From Planctomycetaceae bacterium (GTDB taxonomy: Bacteria; Planctomycetota; Phycisphaerae; SM23-33), in contig JBDKTA010000043.1 of assembly GCA_039680605.1 (NCBI GenBank), positions 62,001-126,000 of the forward strand: a stretch of DNA of 64,000 bases, written 5' to 3'. Each line of letters starts with the position of its first letter. Position 1 is the first letter of the stretch. A program made the translations under genes and the position numbers. Below, piece after piece: positions 33,666 through 41,830 of the stretch. Below the pieces are notes generated by a model that had not been told where the DNA came from, ran no database searches, and saw nothing but the letters and a program-made list of their open reading frames with translations.

Positions 33666-35117
33666 ATGAGCGCACGTGTAATGTTGTGGACTGTGGTGGC
33701 GGCTGTGGCGTTGCTGGCCGGATCGACCGTGGCCAACGCCAAGACCAAGGTGGCCGTCGCCGGCGATAGCCTGGCGACCAACTCTGAAGTTCCCTGGCCG
33801 GCCGTGCTGGGCAAGCTCCTGGGCGACGAATATGAAGTGCAGACTTTCGGCGCCAATGGGCTGAGCGTGCTGACCAACACATACCGCTCCATTTGGGTGC
33901 GTTACGAGCATGCCAAGGCCGCCGAGTATCGCGGCGACATCACGATCCTGGCCTTTGGCGCCAACGATGCCAAGCCCGGCAACTGGGCCCGCAAACGTGA
34001 ATGGGTCGGCCTGTACAAGCGCCTCATCGGCATGTACAAGGGCGAGAATCGCAAGATCTACATCGTCCTGCCACCGCCGCCAACGTCCGAGGCGCCGTAC
34101 GGCATCGACAAGAAGATCCTCCAGGAGGAACTCATCCCGACTCTGAAGAAGATCGCTGAGGAAACCGGCTGCACCATCATCGACACCAACACGCCCCTGC
34201 AGGGGCGCGACGACACCATCGGCGGCGACCACCTCTACCCCACGCTGGTCGGGCACGAGATCATTGGCAAGGTCGTCTACATGGCCCTGACGGGTAAGAC
34301 CGTCGACCTGCCCGCTCCGCCTAAACCCAAGTCCAAAGAAGAAGTCGTCGCCGAGAATGCGGCCAAGGCCGTCACCGCCGCCCACGTCAAGACCATGAAC
34401 GTCGGCGACGTGGCCGAACTGACGCCCGAATACGTCCAGAACGAAAAAGGCGACGGACCCGACGGCAAGGGCAACACCGAAGACGACACCTGGCAGTTCT
34501 GGTTCGAACTGGCCCACGCCATCAAGAGCTTCCACCGCCTGAGCCTGGCCACCAAGACCATGCCCGCTGACCAGCGGCTAAACGGCATCTTCGATCCCAA
34601 GAGCCGCCCCGGCCACCAGAAGAAAGTCACCGGTCCCATTGGCGGCAGCACGCCAAACCCCAAGGACACCGAAGGCTGGATCTTCATGACCGACTGGGAC
34701 GGCCGCAACGAAGGCTGGTGGGGCGACCTCAAGGCCAAGCAGGTGCTGGCGCACCCGTTCGTCGAGAAGAACAGCCACTGCTGTGTGGCGGTGAGCTTCC
34801 GCGTCCCAGCCGACGGCGCCTACGACGTCACTGGCACGCTGACGGACCTGATGGTCGCCAAGATACCGCAGTTGACGGGCATTACCTGGCGCGTCGAGGT
34901 GGCCAAGGAGTGGAAGGGCAACGAGAGCCCTGCTCCCGACACGATCGCCGCCAAGGGCGGACCCATCGGCGACGGCAAAGGCCCCGACAGCGCGCCCTTT
35001 GAAGCCAAGAGCGTCCAGTGCAAGAAAGGCGAGTTGATCCGCCTGGTCATCGATCCAAACAACAACTGGGGCACCGATATGACCAAGGTCGAGCTGAAGA
35101 TCAAACGCGTCCAGTAG
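33666..35117 (+). CDS. secreted SGNH/GDSL-type hydrolase
   Basis: 483 residues with a signal peptide (1-25, ending TVANA). The SGNH catalytic blocks are visible: VAVAGDSLA (Ser), FGANGLS (Gly), LAFGANDAKPG (Asn) and GGDHLYPTLVGHEII (Asp-x-x-His type, H near 199). Residues 220-480 form an additional domain with many Lys and a beta-rich C-terminus that may bind carbohydrate. Related enzymes deacetylate sugars or cleave esters in polysaccharides, which fits the nearby glycosidase and esterase genes. Start ATG 33666 follows ACAGGAGA. Confidence 0.85.
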   Translation: MSARVMLWTVVAAVALLAGSTVANAKTKVAVAGDSLATNSEVPWPAVLGKLLGDEYEVQTFGANGLSVLTNTYRSIWVRYEHAKAAEYRGDITILAFGANDAKPGNWARKREWVGLYKRLIGMYKGENRKIYIVLPPPPTSEAPYGIDKKILQEELIPTLKKIAEETGCTIIDTNTPLQGRDDTIGGDHLYPTLVGHEIIGKVVYMALTGKTVDLPAPPKPKSKEEVVAENAAKAVTAAHVKTMNVGDVAELTPEYVQNEKGDGPDGKGNTEDDTWQFWFELAHAIKSFHRLSLATKTMPADQRLNGIFDPKSRPGHQKKVTGPIGGSTPNPKDTEGWIFMTDWDGRNEGWWGDLKAKQVLAHPFVEKNSHCCVAVSFRVPADGAYDVTGTLTDLMVAKIPQLTGITWRVEVAKEWKGNESPAPDTIAAKGGPIGDGKGPDSAPFEAKSVQCKKGELIRLVIDPNNNWGTDMTKVELKIKRVQ

Positions 35118-35123
35118 CGTTTT

Positions 35124-35177
35124 GGTGGCACAGGCTTTCCAGCCTGTGACTGCACAGCCTGGAAAGGCTGTGCCACC
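35124..35177. repeat. palindromic element, family D (copy 1)
   Basis: GGTGGCACAGGCTTTCCAGC and GCTGGAAAGGCTGTGCCACC-like arms (AGCCTGGAAAGGCTGTGCCACC). It starts 7 nt after the SGNH stop. Copy 2 is at 39347-39376. Confidence 0.85.
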
Positions 35178-35275
35178 GACCCGTGAAAGCGTATCCGCCT
35201 CCAAACGCCCCGGCATTGCAATGCCGGGGCGTTTGCTGTACACAGGCGTTAGACCCTGTTGAAAGGATTGAACCC

Positions 35276-36820
35276 ATGATGCGATATTCGCTCTGTGCAT
35301 CCATCCTGCTGCTGGCCACTGCCGCCTCCGCCGCCGACGACGCCAAAGGCCCGCAGCTCAACGCCGTCAAGGCGACCTTCAAGTACAGCTCCGACGAGGG
35401 CAAGACCTACGCCCTCGATGCCTTGCCGGATCTGCCCTCCGCCGGCCGTGTGTCGGTCTTCGGCCGCGCCGAGATCACCGTCGATGACCCGGCGAAAATC
35501 GGCATGCTCTGGCTGACGACGGTGCGCGACAGCGGCGGGCTGTGCCCGGTCAACGACCGCGCGATCGGGCCCAAGTACGTCTGCAACTCGCCGGTGCTGC
35601 TCAACGCCAAGGTGCAGCTCAACGGCAAAGACGTCCCGCCTCAACTGCCCGACATGCTGGTGCTTCGCTGGGCGATCGACCCGGCGCTGCTTGTCAAAGG
35701 CCCCAACGTCATCACCTTCAGCGGCCAGGGATGGAACGCCCTGGTCAACTGCGGTTCAAGCGAGAAAGTCCCGCTGGCCTTTCGGCTCCAGTCCACCGCG
35801 CCCGACGCCCCAGCCCTGCGATCCGGTCCGGCGCTGGGACCGCTGGGCGATGAGTATTTCACGCTGGCGGCCCGAACGTGGATCCCCTGCGAAATGAAAG
35901 TCACCGTCACGCCGACCGAACCGGCCGGAGCAGCGGCGACGCACACCGGCCCGCGGGAGATTCTGCACAAGCTGCGAATCCCTCTGCCCAAGGGTACCAG
36001 GAAGTTCACGTATGCCATCGAGGCAGGCGCCTCCAAAGCCGGGCCGTGGACTGTGCGCGTCCCTGACGAGAAGACCCTGCGATTCGTCGTGCTCGGTCAG
36101 ACCGCCACCGGCTCGGGCGTGGCCGGACTGCTCAAGGCCAAGGCCGCCCTGGAAAAGGTCGATCCGGATTTTATCGTCCACACCGGATCACTGGTGCTGA
36201 TGTCGTACTGGGACTTCGCCTGGGATGACTGCCTCTTCGCCCCGTGGGGCGACTTGCTGGCCCACGTGCCGATGGTCGGCGTGCCCGCCTACCGGGACCT
36301 CTACTCCAGTGCCTTCCTCAATTTTCTTTACCATCCCAGCGCCGATGGAAACTGGGCGCAGTGGACCTGGACGGCAGGACCCGTGCGGTTCATCGGCCTG
36401 GACGGCTGGTCTGCTGCCGCCAACGCCGCCGCGACCGCCAAGTGGGTCGAGGACGTGCTCAAGGACGCCAAGGAACCGTACGTCTTCGACATCACGTCGT
36501 ATCCAGCGTATACGACCAACGCCTTCGGGCGCGGGATCGCCGGCCATAACTACGACAAGGAGACCGTCCAGCCGCTGCTGGCCAAGTACAAGGCCACCGC
36601 CTCTCTGGGCTGCACGGGCAAGTACGAGTACATCCCCGCGCCCAACGCCAACGCGGTAGACACGCTGATCACCGGCGGCGTCGGCGCCCCGATGGCCCCG
36701 GGCTGGAACAAGTACAACTACGTGATCTTCCAGATCAAAGACGGCAAGTGCAGCGTGCAAGCCGTGGCGTACGAAACCGGCGAAGTGCTCGACCGCCGGA
36801 CGTTCGAACCGAGAAAGTGA
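35276..36820 (+). CDS. secreted metallophosphoesterase-like protein lacking metal ligands
   Basis: 514 residues from ATG 35276 (GAAAGGATTG upstream), signal peptide 1-18 (MMRYSLCASILLLATAAS). Residues 20-280 are beta-rich, like the fibronectin-type domain of purple acid phosphatases. From 290 the phosphoesterase order is recognisable but altered: RFVVLGQTATG for VxxGDxG, PDFIVHTGSLV for HTGDLV, PMVGVPAYRDL for GNHD/E, DITSYPAYTTN for HHPPY and GCTGKYEYIPA for GHTHxYER. Every usual ligand is replaced. It may bind rather than cleave its ligand. The repeat-derived sequence between 35183 and 35275 is not coding. Confidence 0.7.
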   Translation: MMRYSLCASILLLATAASAADDAKGPQLNAVKATFKYSSDEGKTYALDALPDLPSAGRVSVFGRAEITVDDPAKIGMLWLTTVRDSGGLCPVNDRAIGPKYVCNSPVLLNAKVQLNGKDVPPQLPDMLVLRWAIDPALLVKGPNVITFSGQGWNALVNCGSSEKVPLAFRLQSTAPDAPALRSGPALGPLGDEYFTLAARTWIPCEMKVTVTPTEPAGAAATHTGPREILHKLRIPLPKGTRKFTYAIEAGASKAGPWTVRVPDEKTLRFVVLGQTATGSGVAGLLKAKAALEKVDPDFIVHTGSLVLMSYWDFAWDDCLFAPWGDLLAHVPMVGVPAYRDLYSSAFLNFLYHPSADGNWAQWTWTAGPVRFIGLDGWSAAANAAATAKWVEDVLKDAKEPYVFDITSYPAYTTNAFGRGIAGHNYDKETVQPLLAKYKATASLGCTGKYEYIPAPNANAVDTLITGGVGAPMAPGWNKYNYVIFQIKDGKCSVQAVAYETGEVLDRRTFEPRK

Positions 36821-36842
36821 ATTGCGGGATTAGCAGGCCCCT

Positions 36843-37035
36843 ATGGAAATACAGGCAGACTTCAAAGAGTTGCTCGCGTTGTTCAACGCACACGGCGTTG
36901 AGTACGTTATTGTCGGCGGCTACGCCATGGCGTTCCACGGCGCCCCGCGAGCCACCGGCGACATCCCCGGCCAATGCTCAGCGAGTATCGGACGCCCTTA
37001 AAGACTTCGGATTTGGCTCACGACAAGAGCCGTAG
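36843..37035 (+). pseudogene. truncated AbiEii-like nucleotidyltransferase gene
   Basis: From ATG 36843 the frame reads MEIQADFKELLALFNAHGVEYVIVGG in pieces FKELLALFNAHGVEY and VIVGGYAMAFHGAPRATGDI, the start of a nucleotidyltransferase with its GGY/GxxRxTxD motif. It then shifts frame and stops. The lost frame resumes as SPANAQRVSDALKDFGFG at about 36970-37020, showing an internal deletion of the catalytic Asp strand. The remaining 100-150 residues of the family are absent. A family K palindrome follows. Confidence 0.7.
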
Positions 37036-37060
37036 TTCCACATCATCATCGCAATAAAAG

Positions 37061-37158
37061 ACATGGCGACCCGCGAGAAACAACAACGCGTGTCGCCATG
37101 CCACCCGGAAACGCCCGGGCAAGTAATCCGCAATCCGAAATCCACAAATCCGAAATCG
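37061..37158. repeat. family K (copy 2) and family F arm
   Basis: CATGGCGACCCGCG and CGCGTGTCGCCATG arms (37061-37105) match 22857-22894. A family F arm (AATCCGCAATCCGAAATCC) follows at 37127-37158, just before the oxidoreductase stop. Confidence 0.75.
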
Positions 37159-37160
37159 GA

Positions 37161-38273
37161 TCAATCCTTCATCGCCACCGGGTCGCCGCGGAGGATGGGC
37201 AGCGGGTGCGGGCGCACCAGGATGCCGCCCTGCTCAAACGACTCCATTGTCGCCCAGGTGTATTCGAGAACGGCCAGGGCGTCGCGCCCGCTGGCGCGGA
37301 GCTTTTCCTTGGGGACGCCGTTGGTGATGTCTTCCAGGAAAGCGTGAATGCGATTAGGGAACGTCGCGCCGAAATCGCTCGTGCCGGATTCGAAGACCTC
37401 GCTCGATGCGGTCTGGCCCATCATGCTGCCGCCGGTGGGCGTCGGGGCCGGCCAGAACGTCATCTTCTCGATGCAGTTCTCGATGCAGAACGTCCCGCGC
37501 GTGCCTGCCACTTCCACGCTCCACCAGCCGCCCAGGCCGTACGCCACGTCGCCGCGCTGGCTGAGCAGGTAACCTACCGCGCCGTTCTCGAAGCGGCAGT
37601 GGATGCTCGCGATCGACAGCATCGCGTCGCCGGCGTGGCGGCGCAGGCCCGTCTTGTCGACGAACGCCTGCAGGTGCGTGATGTCGCCGCAGAAGTAACG
37701 CATCACGCTGAAGGGATGCGTCAGGAACGCCTTGAGGTGAGCGTACTTGAACCCGCCGAACCGCGAGCCCTGGTTGGGGTTGTACGTCTCCTCGCCGCCG
37801 TTGAAGCCCATCTTGTGCAGGCAGTACACCAACTCGCCCACGTGACCGTCGGTCATGTGCTGGCGGGCCTTCTCGGCCGTCGGCGTGAAGTAGTGGTTCA
37901 GGTTGCAGCCGAGGTACACGTTCTTCTCGTACGCCTTGGCGACCATCTCCCGCGCGCAGACGATGTCGTTGGAGATGGGCTTTTCGACCAGCACGTGCTT
38001 GCCGGCATCCATCGCTTCCATGGCCGGCTCATAGTGCCAGCTTCCGTTCTCGTACCCGCCGGTGCTGACGTCGACGATGTCCAGATCCTCGTTGGCCAGC
38101 ATGTCCTTGAGGCTGTAGTACTTTTTGACGTTGTACTTGGCAGCCAGGTCGTCCGCGCGGTCCTTATGCACGTCGCAGACGGCCACGAGCTTGGCCAGGG
38201 GGTTCTTCGAGTAGCAATCGGTATGCGACGAGCCGATTCCGCGCAGTCCTACGACACCAACTTTGAGAGCCAT
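37161..38273 (-). CDS. Gfo/Idh/MocA family NAD(P)-dependent oxidoreductase
   Basis: 370 residues, ATG preceded by AGGAGG. The Rossmann fold opens with KVGVVGLRGIGSSHTDCY and the second strand KLVAVCDVHKDRADDLA. The signature GKHVLVEKPISND (Lys of EKP) lies near residue 93. The C-terminal sheet has HPFSVMRYFCGD with the catalytic-type His. The family oxidises or reduces sugars, inositols and related polyols; substrate is unknown. It is oriented away from the metallophosphoesterase-like gene and shares a 218-nt divergent gap with the PEP-CTERM protease gene. Confidence 0.93.
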   Translation of the reverse strand: MALKVGVVGLRGIGSSHTDCYSKNPLAKLVAVCDVHKDRADDLAAKYNVKKYYSLKDMLANEDLDIVDVSTGGYENGSWHYEPAMEAMDAGKHVLVEKPISNDIVCAREMVAKAYEKNVYLGCNLNHYFTPTAEKARQHMTDGHVGELVYCLHKMGFNGGEETYNPNQGSRFGGFKYAHLKAFLTHPFSVMRYFCGDITHLQAFVDKTGLRRHAGDAMLSIASIHCRFENGAVGYLLSQRGDVAYGLGGWWSVEVAGTRGTFCIENCIEKMTFWPAPTPTGGSMMGQTASSEVFESGTSDFGATFPNRIHAFLEDITNGVPKEKLRASGRDALAVLEYTWATMESFEQGGILVRPHPLPILRGDPVAMKD

Positions 38274-38491
38274 GTGGGCGGCCTCCTAAAAAGGTTCCTT
38301 TAGTTTACACATTTTCGACCCCGGACGATACGACTGGGCTCCCCGCGCGTCAAGAGGATGATTTGATAAGACTTTTACCGTTTTGCGCCGCGGGCGTGAA
38401 GTGGGAGCGAGGTCGTCGCTAGAATTCGTCTTACATCCGCGGCACTCCTGCGGACACGCCTATACGGGGTTAGGAAAGGGGGGACGTTGTC

Positions 38492-39322
38492 ATGGGAAAC
38501 CACTCTAAATTTGTTCTGTCTTCTGTCATCGTGCTACTGATAGGCCGGGTGCTTCTGTCCGATGCTTCAGCGGCCCTGCTCGTGCAGGGATACAATGCCG
38601 CTCGCAACGACCGCTTCTATGTCGGCGTCGACAAGGCATTCGTGGGAGACCCGTACGACTGGTCGGGGGTGGGGCGCCTGGTCGGCAGCGAGACGTGGGC
38701 GACGATGATCTCGCCCAGCTACTTCCTCAGCGCCGTGCATTACCATCCCGGCGCCGGTTCCACGATCCGCTTCTATGCCACCAACGATCCGGCCGGGCCG
38801 TACGAGGATCACGTGGTGGCGTCGGGGGTTCAGATCGGAACCTCCGACGTCTGGGTGGGCAAACTGACAGCGCCGGCCAGTTCGGCCGTCGCGACCTACC
38901 CGCTCTTTGTCCCCGGCGACCCGGTGGACCTGGCGGGAATGGCGATGGAGATTATCGGCAGGAGCAATCTCTCGAGCACGCAGACCAACATCCGGATGGG
39001 GCGCAACGTCATCAACGTCGTCAGCAGCCAGCATCTGTGGTGGACGTACGACACGCCCGGCCTGGGCGACGACGAGGCCCAGACTGCCAATGGCGATTCC
39101 GGGGCCACCAGCTTTGTCGTCTGGAACGGTCAGCCTGGCGTGGTGGGCATCCACCACTACATAAACGGCGATTCCATGCCCTCGTACTACGTTCAGCAGA
39201 TCCGCGATGCTATGGGCAGCGAAATGCTCCGAATCATTCCCGAGCCTGCCACCATGAGCCTGCTGCTGGGCGGGGCTGCGATGCTGCTCCTGCGAAAACG
39301 ACGAACCGGCGCTGGTCGCTAA
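38492..39322 (+). CDS. PEP-CTERM trypsin-like serine protease family protein
   Basis: 276 residues, signal peptide 1-28. Trypsin-fold landmarks are present in order: TMISPSYFLSAVHYHP (catalytic His in SAVH), SDVWVGKLTAP (Asp), and TANGDSGATSFVVWNG (GDSG with catalytic Ser), followed by PGVVGIHHY, the usual late strand. The C-terminus has the PEP-CTERM signal: IIPEPATMSLLLGGA, a hydrophobic helix and a basic tail. It should be an exported protease sorted by an exosortase system. A GGAAAGGGGGGA tract precedes the ATG. Confidence 0.75.
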   Translation: MGNHSKFVLSSVIVLLIGRVLLSDASAALLVQGYNAARNDRFYVGVDKAFVGDPYDWSGVGRLVGSETWATMISPSYFLSAVHYHPGAGSTIRFYATNDPAGPYEDHVVASGVQIGTSDVWVGKLTAPASSAVATYPLFVPGDPVDLAGMAMEIIGRSNLSSTQTNIRMGRNVINVVSSQHLWWTYDTPGLGDDEAQTANGDSGATSFVVWNGQPGVVGIHHYINGDSMPSYYVQQIRDAMGSEMLRIIPEPATMSLLLGGAAMLLLRKRRTGAGR

Positions 39323-39346
39323 AGTAGAAATGCGGATCGGACGGAG

Positions 39347-39376
39347 GGTGGCACAGCCTTTCCAGGCTGTGCCACC
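39347..39376. repeat. palindromic element, family D (copy 2)
   Basis: Near-perfect hairpin GGTGGCACAGCCT / AGGCTGTGCCACC with a 4-nt loop, between convergent genes. It could also act as a transcription stop, though no T-tract follows. Confidence 0.85.
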
Positions 39377-39383
39377 CGAGGTA

Positions 39384-41750
39384 TCAGTCCCGGCCGGGCG
39401 TCAGTTCATAGCTGGCGCCCGGCCGGGTGGGGAAGACGAAGCACCCGCGCGCGTCGGCAGCAAGCTGCACCATGGCACGGGCGTCCCGCCCGTGAGTAGC
39501 ATGGGCGTCTCGCCCATGCTCTTCCCCTGTGGCATGGGCGTCTCGCCCATGCTCCCCGGCGCAGGAAACCAGCACGGCCCGACCCGTGCCGAACGGATCG
39601 GCCAGCGTGCATGGCCCGCCCTTCTCGCTGACAATGCAGACTCGCTGCGTAGCCCCCTGGCACCGCCGGGCCGACACCAGGAACGCTCCGGTTGCGCGAA
39701 GGGCGGCGAATGACACATCGCCCCAGTTCGCAGGCACGGCTGGAAATACGCGAATCACACCATCGAGACTTTGCAGCAGCATCTCATTGACCGCGTTGGC
39801 CAGGGCGGTGGTAGCCTCGATCTGCATGACGCCGGAGGTCACGTCGCCGCTGCGGTAATGCGGCACCGATCGCAGCAGGTGCAGACCGTTCTCCAGCACC
39901 GTGCTATCGAGATAATCAGTGAGCAGCGCCGCTGCCTCGTCGCCCAGGCCCAGATGCGCCGCCGCGGCGGCGCACCAGGTCATCAGGTGGCCGGCGCCCT
40001 TGAACCGCGTCACAACCGCCCGATAGATTTCCTCAGCCGTCGCTCGCTGGGCGTCGCTGCTGCCCAGACCGACCTGGCCGCCCGGGTACAGCGGAGCCAT
40101 CGTGACGGGCATGGGCCTGCACGCGGCCCAGCGGTCGCCTTCGAGATCGAGCAGTCGCCCCTGCGCGTCGGTCGGACAGGGCGCCAGATGGTCGAGGATC
40201 GCGATCCATCGCCGGCGGTCCGCCTCGTCGACGCCCAGCACCTCGGCGGCCTCGACCAGCCCCTCGAAGAGGATGCGGACGAAGGCCAGGTCGCCGGTGG
40301 GGTTGCGGCCCCAGGCCATCATCAAATACCCGCGCGTGTCGGGCATCTCCGGGGCATAGCTGGGAAAAAGATTGTACGTGCCGGCCTCGTCCTTCTGCAG
40401 CAGGTCCTCGTAGAACAGGCTCAGTTCCTTCAGGAACGGGTATGCCTGGGCGAGGAACTCTTCGTCCCGCGAGTACAGCCAGTGCCAGCGGAAGCCCTGG
40501 GCGATCCACGCCCCGGCGCCCGGCCAAGCCCACGGGGCGGCCAGCTCGTGCCCGTGCGGGCCGGCGGCGATGGGATAGTACAGCCCGCGGCGGCGGAAGA
40601 ACTCTTTGGCCGCGCGGCGGGCTTCGTCGCGCATCTCGACGGCGAAGAGCCGGTAGTACGGCTCGGTCAGCTCCAGATGATTGGCCGCGTAGAGCGGCCA
40701 GAAGATCATCTGGGTGTTCATGTCCGTGTGGTAGTCGGTGTGCCACGTCGGACGGTTATACTTGTTCCAGATGCCCTGCAGGCCCGGCGCTTTGCGCCCG
40801 GGGCGGCTGCTGCAACCGAGCACGTACAGCCCGACGCGCCAGTGACGCTCGAGTCGGGCATCGGGCAGGGCGATGTTCGATCGGGACCAGAAATCGCCCC
40901 ACCAAGAGCGGTGAGTCTTGGCCAGTCGCTCCGGCGAGCGAATATCGTGACTCGCCAATCGATCACTCGCGGCTTCGCGCGTGGACTGCCCCGGCACGTC
41001 GAACGAACTGACCACCGTCGCCAGCAGCACAACCGGTCCGGTGCAGACATCGATGGCGAAGATCGCCTCGTCGCCGGCGAGCGACCACCCGCCGCGAGCC
41101 CCCAGCACGCGAACGGCCAAGGTGAACGTCACGCTGTTGGCGATGGTCATGTTCAATCCGGCGATGTCGCCGGCCTGCCAGGCGGTCGGCTGATCGTAGT
41201 CCAGGCTCTGCGGCCGCCAGAGGCGCAGCTTGCCCCAGAGCTTCCGCTCGTCGGGCGAGAGGGCAATAGTCACCGGGATCACGCCCTGCCGCGCCGGTAC
41301 GAACGTCTCGACGCTCAGGCTCTGCCTGCCCTCGCGATATTCCGTGCTGTCGCTGCTGACGCGGGCTGTGGCCGTCGCCAGATCCAGCTCCTGCGAAAAC
41401 TGCACCACGCGCTCGCCGGCCAGCAGCGACAGGTCCAGTTGCCCGCAAGAGATCATGCTCGGGCGCGAGCAGTTCTCGGCCGCCAGCCAATTCTTGAAGA
41501 TGCGGTTGTAGCTTTCAAAGTCCTCCCGCTGGGCGATGGCCACCATCTCATCGAACGTCAGCCCCTCCGGCAGCCCCTGCCCGGGCGCGACGCGATAATC
41601 CCACACGTCGGACTTGTTGAACGCCAGCGTCAGTTGCTCGGGGCCGCCGTAGAGCATCATGCCAATGTCGCCATTGCCCATGGGCAACCCCTCGACCCAC
41701 TGGGGCGTCGCGTGATCGAGGACGATCTTTGTTGTCTGCTCAGTGCTCAT
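39384..41750 (-). CDS. GH95-family (alpha-L-fucosidase type) glycoside hydrolase with in-frame repeat insertion
   Basis: 788 residues, close to the usual length. The N-terminal beta-domain opens with WVEGLPMGNGDIGMMLYGG, the family hallmark. The catalytic (alpha/alpha)6 barrel has GLQGIWNKYNRPTWHTDYH near 310 and DMNTQMIFWPLYAANHLEL, then AAPWAWPGAGAW and PSYAPEMPDTRG with the likely acid Glu. The first Asn of the family's catalytic Asn pair appears as Asp here. No signal peptide is seen. The last 110 residues contain an insertion, HGRDAHAT repeated, encoded by a palindromic element (39471-39554). The paralogue next door lacks it. Confidence 0.88.
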   Translation of the reverse strand: MSTEQTTKIVLDHATPQWVEGLPMGNGDIGMMLYGGPEQLTLAFNKSDVWDYRVAPGQGLPEGLTFDEMVAIAQREDFESYNRIFKNWLAAENCSRPSMISCGQLDLSLLAGERVVQFSQELDLATATARVSSDSTEYREGRQSLSVETFVPARQGVIPVTIALSPDERKLWGKLRLWRPQSLDYDQPTAWQAGDIAGLNMTIANSVTFTLAVRVLGARGGWSLAGDEAIFAIDVCTGPVVLLATVVSSFDVPGQSTREAASDRLASHDIRSPERLAKTHRSWWGDFWSRSNIALPDARLERHWRVGLYVLGCSSRPGRKAPGLQGIWNKYNRPTWHTDYHTDMNTQMIFWPLYAANHLELTEPYYRLFAVEMRDEARRAAKEFFRRRGLYYPIAAGPHGHELAAPWAWPGAGAWIAQGFRWHWLYSRDEEFLAQAYPFLKELSLFYEDLLQKDEAGTYNLFPSYAPEMPDTRGYLMMAWGRNPTGDLAFVRILFEGLVEAAEVLGVDEADRRRWIAILDHLAPCPTDAQGRLLDLEGDRWAACRPMPVTMAPLYPGGQVGLGSSDAQRATAEEIYRAVVTRFKGAGHLMTWCAAAAAHLGLGDEAAALLTDYLDSTVLENGLHLLRSVPHYRSGDVTSGVMQIEATTALANAVNEMLLQSLDGVIRVFPAVPANWGDVSFAALRATGAFLVSARRCQGATQRVCIVSEKGGPCTLADPFGTGRAVLVSCAGEHGRDAHATGEEHGRDAHATHGRDARAMVQLAADARGCFVFPTRPGASYELTPGRD
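39471..39554. repeat. family C palindromes inserted in frame inside GH95 gene
   Basis: Three tandem units of CATGGGCGTCTCGCCCATG type (the first CACGGGCGTCCCGCCCGTG), 84 nt in all, equal to 28 codons. On the coding strand they read HGRDAHAT, EHGRDAHAT and HGRDARA. The same unit stands alone at 19443-19462. Confidence 0.85.
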
Positions 41751-41830
41751 TTTTGTTGTTGCTGAAAGTAGCCCACGGTGGAGCGGTCCGACGCAGGCGG
41801 ACCGCGGAGCCGTGGGTATGATTCATTTGA

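Noticed and set aside
39330-39713. Plus-strand open frame with MGVSPML-type repeats
   Set aside because: It is the reverse reading of the family C palindromes inside the GH95 gene and has no coding support.
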